A DNA stretch of 64,000 nt, taken from positions 496,001-560,000 of the forward strand of contig JAKCFJ010000004.1 in assembly GCA_025041175.1 (NCBI GenBank), written 5' to 3'. A program made the position numbers and the translations under genes. Positions 36,732-46,299 of this stretch are shown here, in pieces. The stretch comes from Halobacteriales archaeon YIM A00010 (lineage in GTDB: Archaea > Halobacteriota > Halobacteria > Halobacteriales > Haloarculaceae). The notes under the pieces were generated by a model that saw nothing but the letters and a program-made list of their open reading frames with translations, was not told the DNA's origin and ran no database searches. The first letter of the stretch is position 1. Each line of letters starts with the position of its first letter.

Positions 36732-36830
36732 ATGAAACAACATGAATGTGACATGTGTGATGCATCGTTCGACAATGAAGAAGAACTGAGAGAACACGTC
36801 ATGGAGGTTCACGCTGATACAGAGAAGTAG
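36732..36830 (+). CDS. C2H2 zinc-finger microprotein (32 residues)
   Basis: Reads MKQHECDMCDASFDNEEELR, then EHVMEVHADTEK: a single classical C2H2 finger (C-x2-C-x12-H-x4-H, with F and L at the hydrophobic-core positions). Archaeal single-finger proteins of this type are known. It lies 161 bases after the formate dehydrogenase alpha gene in the same direction, so it may share the transcript. It was missed because of its length. The motif is exact, which makes a chance frame unlikely. Confidence 0.7.
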   Translation: MKQHECDMCDASFDNEEELREHVMEVHADTEK

Positions 36831-37305
36831 CCCATCACTGATATCGACGACACCGTGAAACAATCTCGTCGTGAGGAAAGACATCCGTGATTGATGGTTC
36901 ATATTTATGAGTCGGGAACAACGCCAGCTGGATCAAAGCCAAGCGTTTCTCCGGGTTCCGCTGTCGGCTGCAGCGTCAAATCGCACTGGCAGTACGGATG
37001 GCTCTTATTCGAGAAGAGTTCAAATCTACAGCGAGACTATACTGTTTCAACGGCTCAATCGAATCTACGAATCTCTGTAGTGTTCACACCTCTATTGCCC
37101 GTTCGACGTTGTGAAGCCAGCTATGAGCGTACTTTCCCGAAACTGGCGATACCAGTCGTACATTTGAACGACGAAGCCGTGTAAGTGTTTGACCTTTTTG
37201 CATTTCTCAATGCATTCACCAAGATCACTTCATCTAGTAGATATTTATGAAATTATATTAAAAATTAAAATAAGTTACTTCTGTTAATGGCTACGTCTAA
37301 TTCAC
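36831..37305. other. Intergenic stretch, 475 bases
   Basis: AT-rich at 37190-37300, presumably with the promoter of the DUF2243 pair. A 97-codon frame at 36891 is not supported. Confidence 0.4.
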
Positions 37306-37806
37306 ATGGAAGAGCGAACGATCACTCGCCGGTCGCTGCTGGGTGCCGGCGTTTTCGGGTTCGGATTCAGCGGGTTGATCGACGTGGTCATATTGCATCA
37401 TGTCTTCCAGCTACACCACCTCGTCTCGGGCATTTATCCTACGAACACCCTTGAGGGGCTTCGAATAAATATCTTAGCAGACGGTCTGTTTTCGACCGGG
37501 ATGATCATAATCGGTGGAATCGGGGCTGGGGTACTGTGGCAGTCCGAACGCCGTTCCACCGTTCCGTTGGCACTCCGTCCGGTGGCTGGCGCAGCTGTAA
37601 TCGGGGTCGGGGTGTTCGATCTCTACGACGTACTCGTTGACCACATCGCTTTGGGTCTTCACCAGCCGGCATCACAGGGTGGAGCCTACAATCCCCACTG
37701 GGCCGTCATTAGCCTCCTCATCATTGGCGCAGGCTTCTACGTCTATCGAACTGGAATAAGAAAGACCACTGTGGATGAATCAGTTACACCGGAAAACGAT
37801 CAATGA
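37306..37806 (+). CDS. DUF2243 membrane protein
   Basis: A 166-residue protein. ITRRSLLGAGVFGFGFSGLI, then DVVILHHVFQLHHLVSGIYP and LRINILADGLFSTGMIIIGG form the DUF2243 pattern: GF..SGL.DVV..H...Q.HH, then N..ADGLFH. Four helices with conserved His pairs at membrane faces suggest metal or haem binding; in other organisms the family sits beside cytochrome-oxidase assembly genes. A final helix pair carries LYDVLVDHIALGLHQ. It overlaps the next gene by 4 bases (ATGA). Confidence 0.9.
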   Translation: MEERTITRRSLLGAGVFGFGFSGLIDVVILHHVFQLHHLVSGIYPTNTLEGLRINILADGLFSTGMIIIGGIGAGVLWQSERRSTVPLALRPVAGAAVIGVGVFDLYDVLVDHIALGLHQPASQGGAYNPHWAVISLLIIGAGFYVYRTGIRKTTVDESVTPENDQ

Positions 37807-38018
37807 GAACGGCTCAGACCCACACAACAGTACCGGTAGCAACCGTCATCTGCGTTCTCTTGGGCATACCGAAGGCGACGGCTCATGGCGACAGCATATC
37901 ACTCGGAATTCCTAGTCAGATGCTCTTACTCGGAAGTGTTCTCGGACTCTGGATCGTTATTAGTGGTGGCGTCGCATTGGTTGATCAAATTCTAAGCCGC
38001 ATTCTTGGCGGTCAGTAA
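37803..38018 (+). CDS. Small membrane protein coupled to DUF2243
   Basis: A 71-residue protein with an N-terminal hydrophobic segment ending at ATAHGDSI, which could be a cleaved signal (VICVLLGIPKATAHG), and a second helix (MLLLGSVLGLWIVISGGVAL). Its ATG overlaps the DUF2243 stop, so the two are translationally coupled. Haloarchaeal genomes often carry such a small partner near DUF2243. No motif beyond the helices. Confidence 0.7.
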   Translation: MRTAQTHTTVPVATVICVLLGIPKATAHGDSISLGIPSQMLLLGSVLGLWIVISGGVALVDQILSRILGGQ

Positions 38019-38124
38019 ATCCGACCTAGAGTAGTCCATCCGATCAACAGTGTAGATCCGTGGTCCACACGACGAAGAAGCGCTGAATGTGCAAATACTG
38101 TCCCACCACTTCGGCGAAAACGTT

Positions 38125-38760
38125 TTATTCACATATAATAAGGATGGTAAAATCGATGTCTAACTGCTCTAGCTCCGTGATGTGCACTCGGTAGAAGCCA
38201 TGGTCGATGTAGACGTGCCGAATCGAGACATACTGGCGTGCCGTTTCCGCGAGTGAGCAAACAGCTTCACCTTGATACGAAAGCCGTTCGTAGCTATCGG
38301 CAGCACAGCCAGCGTAAACCGAGTTCGCGGATCGACGATACAGAGCATTGCGAAGCAAAACATCCTGTTCGTCCTAAATCAGGTTGCGTCGTGATGACGT
38401 GGTCCGTATCTGTGTCCTGAAGAAGCGCCACTCGTGGAAATCGATACGAAAAGAAAGTCCCCATTGTAAACGAAGGACCTCGAATAGCCGATCCCGGACG
38501 CCATCGAACTGGGTCCGGCGTTTGGTAAGAGATTTCGAAGATGGTAGAGCAGCAACTTCAGTGAGTTTCGATCCAGTTGAAGTTCTTTCCCCTGTGTTTG
38601 CGAACTCTTGCTCAAAGCGATACGAGAGGAGTTCGAGAAACGCCTCTCTTGCAGTTCCACGGAACTCGCGAACAATGGTGTTCCAACCATCTCGTCATCG
38701 ATAGCTCCGAGGTTCGATGTCAGCTATCCACCGAGGATACAGAGTGCGGTAGACTTCTCA
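38125..38760 (-). pseudogene. Degenerate IS transposase
   Basis: Leftward, one frame reads TIVREFRGTAREAFLELLSY, then RFEQEFANTG and VRDRLFEVLRLQWGLSFRID. After a stop near 38390 a second reads YQGEAVCSLAETARQYVSIR, then HVYIDHGFYRVHITELEQLD. The VYIDHGFYRVHI segment matches the D-R-GFY second catalytic motif of halophile IS4/ISH-type transposases (here R is replaced by H). Multiple breaks and no ends were identified. The family assignment is tentative. Confidence 0.5.
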
Positions 38761-39109
38761 ACGCCGTTTGGCCTAGTAAACTGACGATGTATCCCTCGGA
38801 CGGTGCCGGCAACCCGTTCTCACCGTACTGGTAACCGATTTACTCTACTTGACAGCCATCTAAACAATTTAATATATGTTATATATAATCTTATTTGTAA
38901 CGATTGATGCATCTTATCGGTCGTATGCCTGGATTAAATAAATGTAAGATGAATTATATTAATTTATATAAATATTTGTATATATTGAATAACTTAACTG
39001 TATTCAGTCCTTGCTTAACGTTAGGTTCGGTGGCTTCCGAGATTTTCGGGAAATTTCCGTCCGGTAGCCTCCGCCCTCCACCCTGGTCCCAATCGCAGGT
39101 GATACATCC

Positions 39110-39916
39110 GTGCCAGACACACGCATCCGAACCAACGATAAAGAGACTCAAGCAACGACCCAGGAAACTCAGACCACCTCCGACAGCACGGAGACCGTCT
39201 GCCCCGAGTGGGGTGGCTCACTCGCCACTGACGAGATTCATGGAGAGACTGTCTGTGAGACGTGTGGGCTCGTTGTCGATGAGGATAGCATCGACCACGG
39301 TCCCGAGTGGCGTGCGTTCAATCCGCAGGAAAAAGACGAGAAGAGCCGCATCGGTGCGCCGACCACGATGCTGATCACGACACGGGGCTATCGACGAATA
39401 TCGGCTGGCAGGACAAGGACGCCTACGGCAACTCGCTGAACGCGAACCAGCGACAAAAGATACAGCGTCTGCGCACGTGGAACGAGCGCTTTCGCCCCCG
39501 TGACTCTCAAGAGCGCAACCTCAAGCAGGCACTCGGTGAGATTGAGCGCATGGTAGCGCGTTCGGTCTCTCGGAAAGCGTCCGCGAGACGGCTTCGGTGA
39601 TCTACCCCCGGGCCCTCAATGAGGATCTGCTGCCTGGCCGGTCGATCGAAGGCGTCGCCTCGGCCGCCATATACGGTGCGGCCAGACAGGCAGGCACTCC
39701 CCGAAGCATCGACGCAGTCGTGAACGTCAGCCGGATCGACGAGATGGAGTTCAAGCGGACCTACCGCTCATCGTCCGCGAACTCGGGCTCGAAATCGAGC
39801 CCATGGATCCGGAGAGCTACGTCGCCCGGTTCGCCTCGGACCTCAATCTCTCGGATGAGGCCGAGCGTCACGCCCACGAGCTGCTTGACGCCGAAGGACA
39901 AACCCAAGCGCCGTAA
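39110..39916 (+). pseudogene. tfb: Transcription factor B (TFB) relic
   Basis: In three frames the sequence reads ETVCPEWGGSLATDEIHGET, then VCETCGLVVDEDSIDHGPEW, a shift to NIGWQDKDAYGNSLNANQRQ and QKIQRLRTWNERFRPRDSQE, a shift to IYPRALNEDLLPGRSIEGVA, and a shift to VRELGLEIEPMDPESYVARF. This is the TFB zinc ribbon, B-finger and cyclin fold 1, ending in the first part of cyclin fold 2. The second zinc cysteine is Trp (CPEW instead of CPEC). At least three frameshifts and loss of the last 80 or so residues make it non-functional. Haloarchaea carry many TFB paralogues. Confidence 0.8.
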
Positions 39917-40109
39917 CGGCGTATTTAGTGGAATTCGGTGCCTGTCCGATCGTGGTGCTAGCAGTATGCCCAGCAGAGACCCCCACCGTTTTCACCGAGT
40001 GACGAAGTTCCTGCGTCCTGCCGTGACGTTCGAAAGTAGGACCCAGTTCGTCTCCACCAACGACGAGTCTCTCTATCGTTCGTGTTCAACAGCACTAGGA
40101 TCCCTGTCG

Positions 40110-40625
40110 CTCCATTATCGGGATATCGCTTCGAAAAGGAGAGATGCCGTTACTCCGAAACAGATAGCGAATTCGAGTTGTCGAGCCGCCATACATCGAT
40201 CTCCGTGCCCATCTCCGGATCGCGCTCGGCGACGGTAACGAGAACCGTCCCGAACGAGCGACTCCACAGCATGGTCCATGTCCAGATCGGTTCCTCCAAC
40301 TCGGTTGAGCGCGATCTGTACGTAGCTTCCGACGGCTAGTACATCGGCATCGAAGACTCTCCCATCGCTGTCGACTTCGCGGATCCGGGCGGTCGCCTCG
40401 TCATCGTATGCCGAGACGATCGCATTGATGCCCGCAGTATCGGTGCAACAGTCGCCGATAGCGGCGAAACGCTGTCTCCATCTCTTCCACTCGTTCGGTC
40501 TGATCGTCCTGAATCTCGGATCCGAGCCCCCTACCGAACTCCTCGATTCTATCGGATGCGCTCATCGCTGCCGCTCCCACTGACGCGAAGCCAAACACTG
40601 GCCACTCGGTATCGCTCCGTACCAT
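40110..40625 (-). pseudogene. Frameshifted protein of unknown family
   Basis: From ATG 40625 or 40565 the frame reads SASDRIEEFGRGLGSEIQDD, then QTERVEEMETAFRRYRR. After a shift it continues NAIVSAYDDEATARIREVDS, then DGRVFDADVLAVGSYVQIAL and NRVGGTDLDMDHAVE, and in the third frame TVAERDPEMGTEIDVWRL. The coherent acidic coding pattern across the shifts is convincing, but I do not recognise the family. Confidence 0.5.
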
Positions 40626-40724
40626 GTGTCCGCTGGTTACCCGTTAGTCGTCTGCAAGGACGGTCCTGCTCTCGGTCTCAATACCGGCGGACGATACACG
40701 AGCGTGATCGATTACTGATATCGT

Positions 40725-40927
40725 TGATTCTCGACGAAGCGACCTCCCACATCGACAACAAAATGGAAGTGCCGATTCAGACCCTCCTTGGAGTTCAGCA
40801 CCACCGACCACCTTCGCTTGCCTACTGGCTCTCAACGATACGTCATGCGGAGATCGTTCTTATCCTTGATGTCGGCATGATTCACCAAGCGCAGGCGTTA
40901 CGAGCACTTTCCCGGAAAACCACATGA
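40725..40927 (+). pseudogene. ABC-transporter ATPase C-terminal fragment
   Basis: Reads LILDEATSHIDNKMEVPIQT, then LLGVQHHRPPSLAYWLSTIR and HAEIVLILDVGMIHQ. This aligns with the Walker B, D-loop and switch region of exporter-type ABC ATPases (LLLDEATSHVDTETE, then IAHRLSTIRDAD.ILVLDDG.I). The switch histidine of AHRLST has become Tyr (AYWLST). No Walker A or membrane domain is left. A short relic. Confidence 0.65.
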
Positions 40928-41116
40928 GTAACCGAGAGATCCTCAAATGAACTGTCGACGCCGATATGACCATCTCTGGCCGTAAGCGTACGTCGGTATC
41001 GGCTAAGAGGTATCTTTTCATGTCTACTGGATCTAAGCGTGGTATGAATCATTAATACCTAGGAGATCACATCCTAAACCGTCTAATTCCACTGATATCC
41101 GTCTATCCAGGAGACA

Positions 41117-41359
41117 TTACCCCTTGATAATGAGCATGCCATCATTCGTAGTAACCTCACTCGCTTTTGCTGGTCGGTTAAATCTGAACTGATAGTCGCT
41201 CGTAGCAACGATAACCGTCTTATCGACGATATCGAGGGATGGTTTAACACCAGGACCGAAGTCAATAGCGATAACGGTTCTCTCACCGTGGTCATGGTGA
41301 GCAATCACGATATCGTTTTGCTTGTTCGCGGCGGATTGAAGCTGACTCGGTGTCCCCAT
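41117..41359 (-). CDS. Small Hsp20-like haloarchaeal protein, second copy
   Basis: An 80-residue paralogue of the protein at 2479-2721: same length, opening MGTPSQLQSAANKQNDIVIA, then HHDHGERTVIAIDFGPGVKP and SLDIVDKTVIVATSDYQF, ending TTNDGMLIIKG. About 60 percent of positions look identical by eye. A beta-rich, probably Hsp20-like fold is inferred. It is monocistronic, starting at ATG 41359. Confidence 0.8.
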   Translation of the reverse strand: MGTPSQLQSAANKQNDIVIAHHDHGERTVIAIDFGPGVKPSLDIVDKTVIVATSDYQFRFNRPAKASEVTTNDGMLIIKG

Positions 41360-41597
41360 ATTTCTAGTTGGTCTGCAGCCTTCGTAAACACTATACTCAT
41401 AGTCTACGATTCTGAATATAATAGATTAATACTACAAGATTTTAATTCATATAATTAACATCACTGTTACTATTGTTATCTATCATATGGGGGAATATAA
41501 AATGATTCCTAATAATAAATACCAATATATGATATTCATTAAAATTGCCTGTGTATGAAGGCTGAATAAACTTCGCTAACGGCGGAGCACATGCGAG

Positions 41598-42419
41598 ATG
41601 CAGATGTTCCACCATAGCGACGAACTCCAGTACGAGGTCCGAGTCGAACAGCCAGATCCCGAGTTCGCAAAGATGCTTCAGCAGGCTATCGGCGGCGCTG
41701 AGGGAGAAATGCGCGTTGCGCTCCAATACATGTTTCAGGCGTTCGCTGTCCCGAAGGAGAAAAGTGAATTTAGAATGATGCTAATGGGGACGGCTGCAGA
41801 AGAGCTTGGCCATATCGAGATGCTTGCGACAGCTGTCGCGAAGAACCTGCAAGGTGCGCCCGAAGTAGATCGCCAAGAGGCCCGACAGGATCCAATCATT
41901 GCGGCCATGATGGATAGCGGGCAGCCTCGACAAGCACTTTCAGCTGGGCTCCATGCGATGCCGGTTGACAGTAATGGGGTCCCATTTAGCGGCAATTATA
42001 TCGTCGCAAGCGGCAATATAGCCGCCGATATGTATGCGAACGTGATGGCCGAGTCGACAGGACGGCTCCTAGCAACGCGTCTCTGGGAGATGACGGATGA
42101 CCCCGGCATGAAAGACATGCTCTCGTACCTCATTGCACGCGACACCATGCACCAGAACCAATGGCGCGTCGTACTCGAAGAGTGTTTTGAAGACCACATG
42201 CCCATTCCCGGTAATTTCCCCCAAGAGGAGGAGAACCAAGAGTTCAATTACGCATTCATGTCCACGATCTGTGGCGGTCGTAAAGATCCAGAGCAGCCGT
42301 GGACACAGGGTGAATCTCCTGATGGAAAAGGTGAATTCTCCTTCCTACCAGACCAGCCCGGCGGCGGGAAAGCGGATCTCGAAACGGTCATCGAGGAGAT
42401 GCACAACGAAGTGAACTAA
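41598..42419 (+). CDS. Manganese catalase
   Basis: A 273-residue protein with the di-manganese ferritin-like core: GGAEGEMRVALQYMFQAF (first Glu), GTAAEELGHIEMLATAVAKN (Glu and His), then NVMAESTGRLLATRLWEM (Glu) and YLIARDTMHQNQWRVVLEE (His), collinear with known manganese catalases. It converts hydrogen peroxide to water and oxygen without haem. A second ATG at 41604 (MFHHSDELQYEVRV) fits the family opening equally well. A PstS-like gene follows after 23 bases. The AT-rich region 41400-41560 probably holds the promoter. Confidence 0.93.
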   Translation: MQMFHHSDELQYEVRVEQPDPEFAKMLQQAIGGAEGEMRVALQYMFQAFAVPKEKSEFRMMLMGTAAEELGHIEMLATAVAKNLQGAPEVDRQEARQDPIIAAMMDSGQPRQALSAGLHAMPVDSNGVPFSGNYIVASGNIAADMYANVMAESTGRLLATRLWEMTDDPGMKDMLSYLIARDTMHQNQWRVVLEECFEDHMPIPGNFPQEEENQEFNYAFMSTICGGRKDPEQPWTQGESPDGKGEFSFLPDQPGGGKADLETVIEEMHNEVN

Positions 42420-42442
42420 GAGATCACCTAATACACATCCAT

Positions 42443-43336
42443 ATGACGCTCACCCGTCGAGACGTTCTCGTCACCATCGGCACCGTCATGAGTGGTGTCA
42501 CCGTGCAGGGTCAGGCGATAGATGAGACGTTTTCCGAATCGGTCACCGTCGTGCGCGACCGGACGCTTGTCCCTATCTCCGATGACCTTGAAGCACCGCT
42601 TCAGCGAAATGATATTTCCCTGTCGGTCAACACAGTCGGTACCCAGGAGGGGTTTGAGCAGTTTCTCGATGGTGATGTTGACGTTCTTCACGCAACTCGT
42701 CCAATGCTTCCCTCAAAAGCAGCCACTATTGAGGGAGATAGCACCAAACACCAGATGTTTGAGAGTATTGTCGATGGAGTAGCGTTACTGCGGTCCACCG
42801 AAGACTGGCGATCGACTTTCTCCACCGACCGGCTCAGGGGATTTCGGGAGTCAAATCCCGAGGGACAAACCTGGGCCGAACTCGTCCCACAGGATGTATC
42901 GTCGGATAGATCGGAGGCGGGGGCACCTACGGGAGTCACCGAATTCAGTGATCGGACGATCTCCACCATTGAATCAGGGACGGATCATCATAGAGTCGCT
43001 CCGCTCCCCGACGATACCGCTACTGTCACTGTTCGAGGTGTCCGTGCAGACCAGTACTCTGTCGGTCACGGGGGGCTTGGCTATTACAAAGCCAATGGCG
43101 CGGATCTAATGGCGATCGGAACTGCCGACGACCTACCGAGCTACACGCCCGTTGGTCGTCTTCGGTACACCTACGTGAACGCCGAGGCGTTCGCGACGGA
43201 GCGTGTCACATTATTTATGAGACACTTCACAACACGCGCCTGGAAGGCACTTTCTGCCGGCATTCCCTTCGCGGACCCTACCACCTCCTTTAGAACGCTC
43301 AGCGGTCGTCGATCGTCTGTTCGTCATCGATATTGA
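42443..43336 (+). CDS. PstS-like periplasmic-binding-type protein (possible secreted solute binder)
   Basis: A 297-residue protein. The N-terminal TRRDVLVTIGTVMSGVTVQG has the twin-arginine RR and hydrophobic stretch of a Tat signal. The body contains TQEGFEQFLDGDVDVLHATR, with the FCDGEADVA.SSR-like pattern of PstS-type phosphate binders, and later GLGYYKANGADLMAIG, then YVNAEAFATERVTLFMRHFT. It resembles the PstS family, but the phosphate ligands are not clearly conserved and no PstCAB genes are nearby. Close spacing to the catalase suggests cotranscription. Function uncertain. Confidence 0.75.
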   Translation: MTLTRRDVLVTIGTVMSGVTVQGQAIDETFSESVTVVRDRTLVPISDDLEAPLQRNDISLSVNTVGTQEGFEQFLDGDVDVLHATRPMLPSKAATIEGDSTKHQMFESIVDGVALLRSTEDWRSTFSTDRLRGFRESNPEGQTWAELVPQDVSSDRSEAGAPTGVTEFSDRTISTIESGTDHHRVAPLPDDTATVTVRGVRADQYSVGHGGLGYYKANGADLMAIGTADDLPSYTPVGRLRYTYVNAEAFATERVTLFMRHFTTRAWKALSAGIPFADPTTSFRTLSGRRSSVRHRY

Positions 43337-43683
43337 AATTGGCAAGCACTGGCGACAGTTGGAGGTGATATCTTCCCGCCGTATATGACGGCGATTCTAC
43401 ATCCTGTTACTCCTGTCCCGTGATGGATTCGCAGGCACCTAGTTATTTTCTGTTGATGCGCGCGTTCGAAGGCCTTCGTTTTGATACGGCGAACATCACG
43501 GCAATTGATGTTTTCGACAATCAATCCAGTGAGAGATCGTCGAAACGACATTACTAGATATATCGTTGGCCACTCAACCGTTTCGATCACGGCGTTTGAG
43601 GCCAAGACGGCACCGTATCTCTGTCCTAAAGATAGATTTTAGGGCCACACTTCACACAAATATTGGCGCAACCAGAACAATGA
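43337..43683. other. Intergenic stretch, 347 bases
   Basis: Between convergent genes. A 93-codon antisense frame is not supported; nothing recognised. Confidence 0.35.
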
Positions 43684-44187
43684 TCAGTCGATGAGTTGAC
43701 TGAACATCGATTTTATTTTCGAACCTTTCGAAAGTCCTTCAAGCTCCCGAAGAGCCGATTTTTCCTCTGAGAGATTGTCTTCGAGTGGGTCGGTCACCTC
43801 ATCGGAATAATCGAGTTTGCCTGCGAGCAGCAACAACCCTTGATAGGCCGTGATTTCGATGCGTTCGGTTTTCATGCCCGCCTGCATATCGTAGAGGCCG
43901 TGAAGTTGCTCGTCGGATGCTTCGACGAACGAATCGTGTTCCTCAACGAGTGCATCAAGCACACGGCTCCGTGTTTCTGTCGGCTCACGTTCGAGCGCGG
44001 CAAAAACGTGCTCAAGGCGTTCGACGTGGCCTCTCGTTTCGTCGCGGTGGTCTGAAAATCCGGAGCTGAGTTTATCGTTATTCGCCTCCTCTACGAGGTC
44101 CCCTAGTACATCGACGAGCCGGTTTTCGACGTAGTACATCTGTTCTAGTTCGTCTACGAATAGGTCTTCGAGATTGTTGATGGTCAT
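43684..44187 (-). CDS. DUF892 / YciF-like ferritin-fold protein, second copy
   Basis: A 167-residue paralogue of the protein at 6191-6685: MTINNLEDLFVDELEQMYYV opens as the other does, then DHRDETRGHVERLEHVFAAL and MKTERIEITAYQGLLLLAGK carry the matching putative metal ligands. The ending differs (KIKSMFSQLID). It probably binds iron in a four-helix bundle. Proximity to the manganese catalase may reflect an oxidative-stress theme. Start ATG 44187. Confidence 0.9.
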   Translation of the reverse strand: MTINNLEDLFVDELEQMYYVENRLVDVLGDLVEEANNDKLSSGFSDHRDETRGHVERLEHVFAALEREPTETRSRVLDALVEEHDSFVEASDEQLHGLYDMQAGMKTERIEITAYQGLLLLAGKLDYSDEVTDPLEDNLSEEKSALRELEGLSKGSKIKSMFSQLID

Positions 44188-44497
44188 CGAATCCCCGTTC
44201 AGAAGAACAAGGGGCAGCTGACTAAGTGCTGTGCCGACACTTGCAGGGATAGACCAAGAGGGCCAGCGATGAGTCCGATGGGGGCTCAGAACCGTGGGAC
44301 GAAAACCGCGTCACGAACCCATCTTCGTCCCGCGGCGATCCGTGTTCGTGGTCTCTATGGATCGAGTGCTAGGATATTCACTGATAATATTTTTCTTTTT
44401 AGTTTCCGATATCCTCTATGGGGAGAATAATTCACGGGGACTTCCACTCGTATCGAACGAGGGGTTCATTCGTTCTGGTCAGAGCTCTACGAATGGA
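44188..44497. other. Intergenic stretch, 310 bases
   Basis: Spacer between the DUF892 gene and the IS5 element; no coding signal. Confidence 0.35.
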
Positions 44498-45425
44498 TGC
44501 CGTGTTGAATAGGGGGACAGCGCGGTGATCATAGTGACTCACAAAGCTGTTCGTGTTCGAGATGGTGAACATCAGGTTGATCTCGCGAAACTCACGATAC
44601 CAGAATTGCGCTCGCACGGCGGAGCCGAGCGAGCGCTTAGTTGTCGAGTACGATGTCTCGAACATCCATCGCTGAGAGCACCCAGCATCCCGAATTAGTG
44701 CGTTATGCCAACTATTTCCAGTGAAGATCCGCGTTTGAGAACAAGTGGATCGGCGTCAAGCGTATAGAACTCGAACGTGCTCATCCAGTCCTGAAATCCC
44801 TTGTCAGCGGCGACTGAGAGCAGGTCGGCGGCGTTCCGCCGAACAATCTGCGGTCCGAGTTTCGTATCGTGTTTCCATTCAACCGAGCACTGCAAATCCA
44901 ATACAGCGAGTGACTCCGTATCGGTGAGAGTTGTGACTTTCAGCGTCTGTACGTCTCGATCCGACCGCTGGAGATAGTATGAGGGAGCATGACCACGTTC
45001 AAAGAACGTGCTGTCGAGGGCAACGTGACCGGACTGGGGGAGTTGCTCCGCAGAAACACGGAGCAACGCCCGCCACACCGTCATATTGGATCGGTCAAAC
45101 GACGTGTATATCGTGGAGTAATCCGGAACATCGGTGAGATCGAGTTCGAGGATCTGGCGTGGTTCGCTGAAACATCTGAGACGATTTTCCGTTTCACGGT
45201 AGCTGTGGTCATCTTCGAGCCGATACCCGTGAATGACGAGGTGTTTCCAGCGGGCAAGCCCGCCTTCAACGGACTTGCCCGCGTTGGTCCCAACGCTTGT
45301 TTGGCTAGGCGCTTACAGTTCCTCATGAAGTCGAGGAGATCCACTTCGACCATATTGGTCTTCCTCGGCTTCATCCGTACCGATGTGACGGACTATCCCG
45401 CCGCCGCACCCTATGCAACAGAGCA
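44498..45425. mobile_element. IS5-family element, decayed copy
   Basis: Left end TGCCGTGTTGAATAGGGGGA at 44498 and right end, on the complement, TGCTCTGTTGCATAGGG at 45425 match the inverted repeats of the copy at 46999 (TGCYTTGTTGAATAG). Length 928 bases, against 929 for the other copy. The flanking octamers CGAATGGA and GTAAACTC differ, so no target duplication is left. Confidence 0.75.
44522..45353 (-). pseudogene. IS5-family transposase, frameshifted
   Basis: From ATG 45353: MVEVDLLDFMRNCKRLAKQA; then in another frame MTVWRALLRVSAEQLPQSGH, VALDSTFFERGHAPSYYLQR (first catalytic Asp), LLSVAADKGFQDW (second Asp) and SQRWMFETSYSTTKRSLGSA (final Glu in RW.FET), YREFREINLMFTISNT. At least one shift near 45081 and another near 44700 break the frame. 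Hairpins comparable to those of the other copy occur inside it. Confidence 0.75.
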
Positions 45426-45515
45426 GTAAACTCATGAGCTCAGCCGGCGATACCGACGTCCACTTCTCCTCTCGACTGACTCATCTCAACAGCATAATCG
45501 TCGGAGGATGCCCCA

Positions 45516-46163
45516 CTAACAATGTCCTATATAAGAGCGTTCCATAGATCGTAATGCCAGTAACCGAACCTCAACGATTACGTGAGACGGATATCGAAGG
45601 AGGATACCGACCATCCAAATGTTGCCGATCGCGACTCCGGCGTTCAACGCGAGCGGAAGGGTCATGATCGATGCCTCCAGCGCGATCATGAGTGGTACCC
45701 CGATTACCGTGATGATGACGAGCGGAGCGAGCGAAACCGCGATGAACTGGTTGCGGCTAAGTCGTTGGGTCGTAGTCACGTACTCGTACAAGCACGAATC
45801 CGGCGATTCTGACGCCAACGGCACATCCCCACCGTACTGCCCGATCACGACGGCGTGGATCGCCTCATGTGTACCGAGTACCGCGGCGATGAGGAGAGAG
45901 ACCAAAGTGAATCCAGCAACCGTCGAACTGACGTCGCTGATCTGAAATCCGAAGGCGTAGACGACGCCGAATACGAAGACAGCGACGAAGGTCAGTCCGG
46001 TCGCGAGAACGGCCCACTCGATGATCACCCGTCGAGCCGACTCGAACTCCAGTAGCGGGCGATGGATAGCGGGATCGAACGTTATGTTTCGAATATTTGA
46101 TCTAAAATAATAAACGTATAGGTCGCGTCTTCGGTGGTCTGACGTCGAAGACGCCGGTTCCAA
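45516..46163 (-). CDS. DUF3267 membrane protein (putative metalloprotease-like)
   Basis: A 215-residue protein with four to five helices. After a soluble N-terminus, helices at about 46-72 and 82-100 lead into LGTHEAIHAVVIGQYGGDVP, an HExxH-like motif (HEAIH), followed later by RNQFIAVSLAPLVIITVIGV. DUF3267 proteins share this layout with site-2-protease-like membrane metalloproteases; activity has not been shown as far as I know. The start ATG 46163 gives a charged opening (MEPASSTSDHRRRD); a later start is possible. Confidence 0.85.
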   Translation of the reverse strand: MEPASSTSDHRRRDLYVYYFRSNIRNITFDPAIHRPLLEFESARRVIIEWAVLATGLTFVAVFVFGVVYAFGFQISDVSSTVAGFTLVSLLIAAVLGTHEAIHAVVIGQYGGDVPLASESPDSCLYEYVTTTQRLSRNQFIAVSLAPLVIITVIGVPLMIALEASIMTLPLALNAGVAIGNIWMVGILLRYPSHVIVEVRLLALRSMERSYIGHC

Positions 46164-46299
46164 ATGGTCGGCCCCATCGAAGACGCTCGAACGAATTCGC
46201 GGCCGGAACTGTCTTGAAAATTATTCCAATGAGACGTCTCGAATGAGGGTGTAACGCTCCCAATCCGACCGTTGTCCGCATCGTACCGAGAAAATGTAC

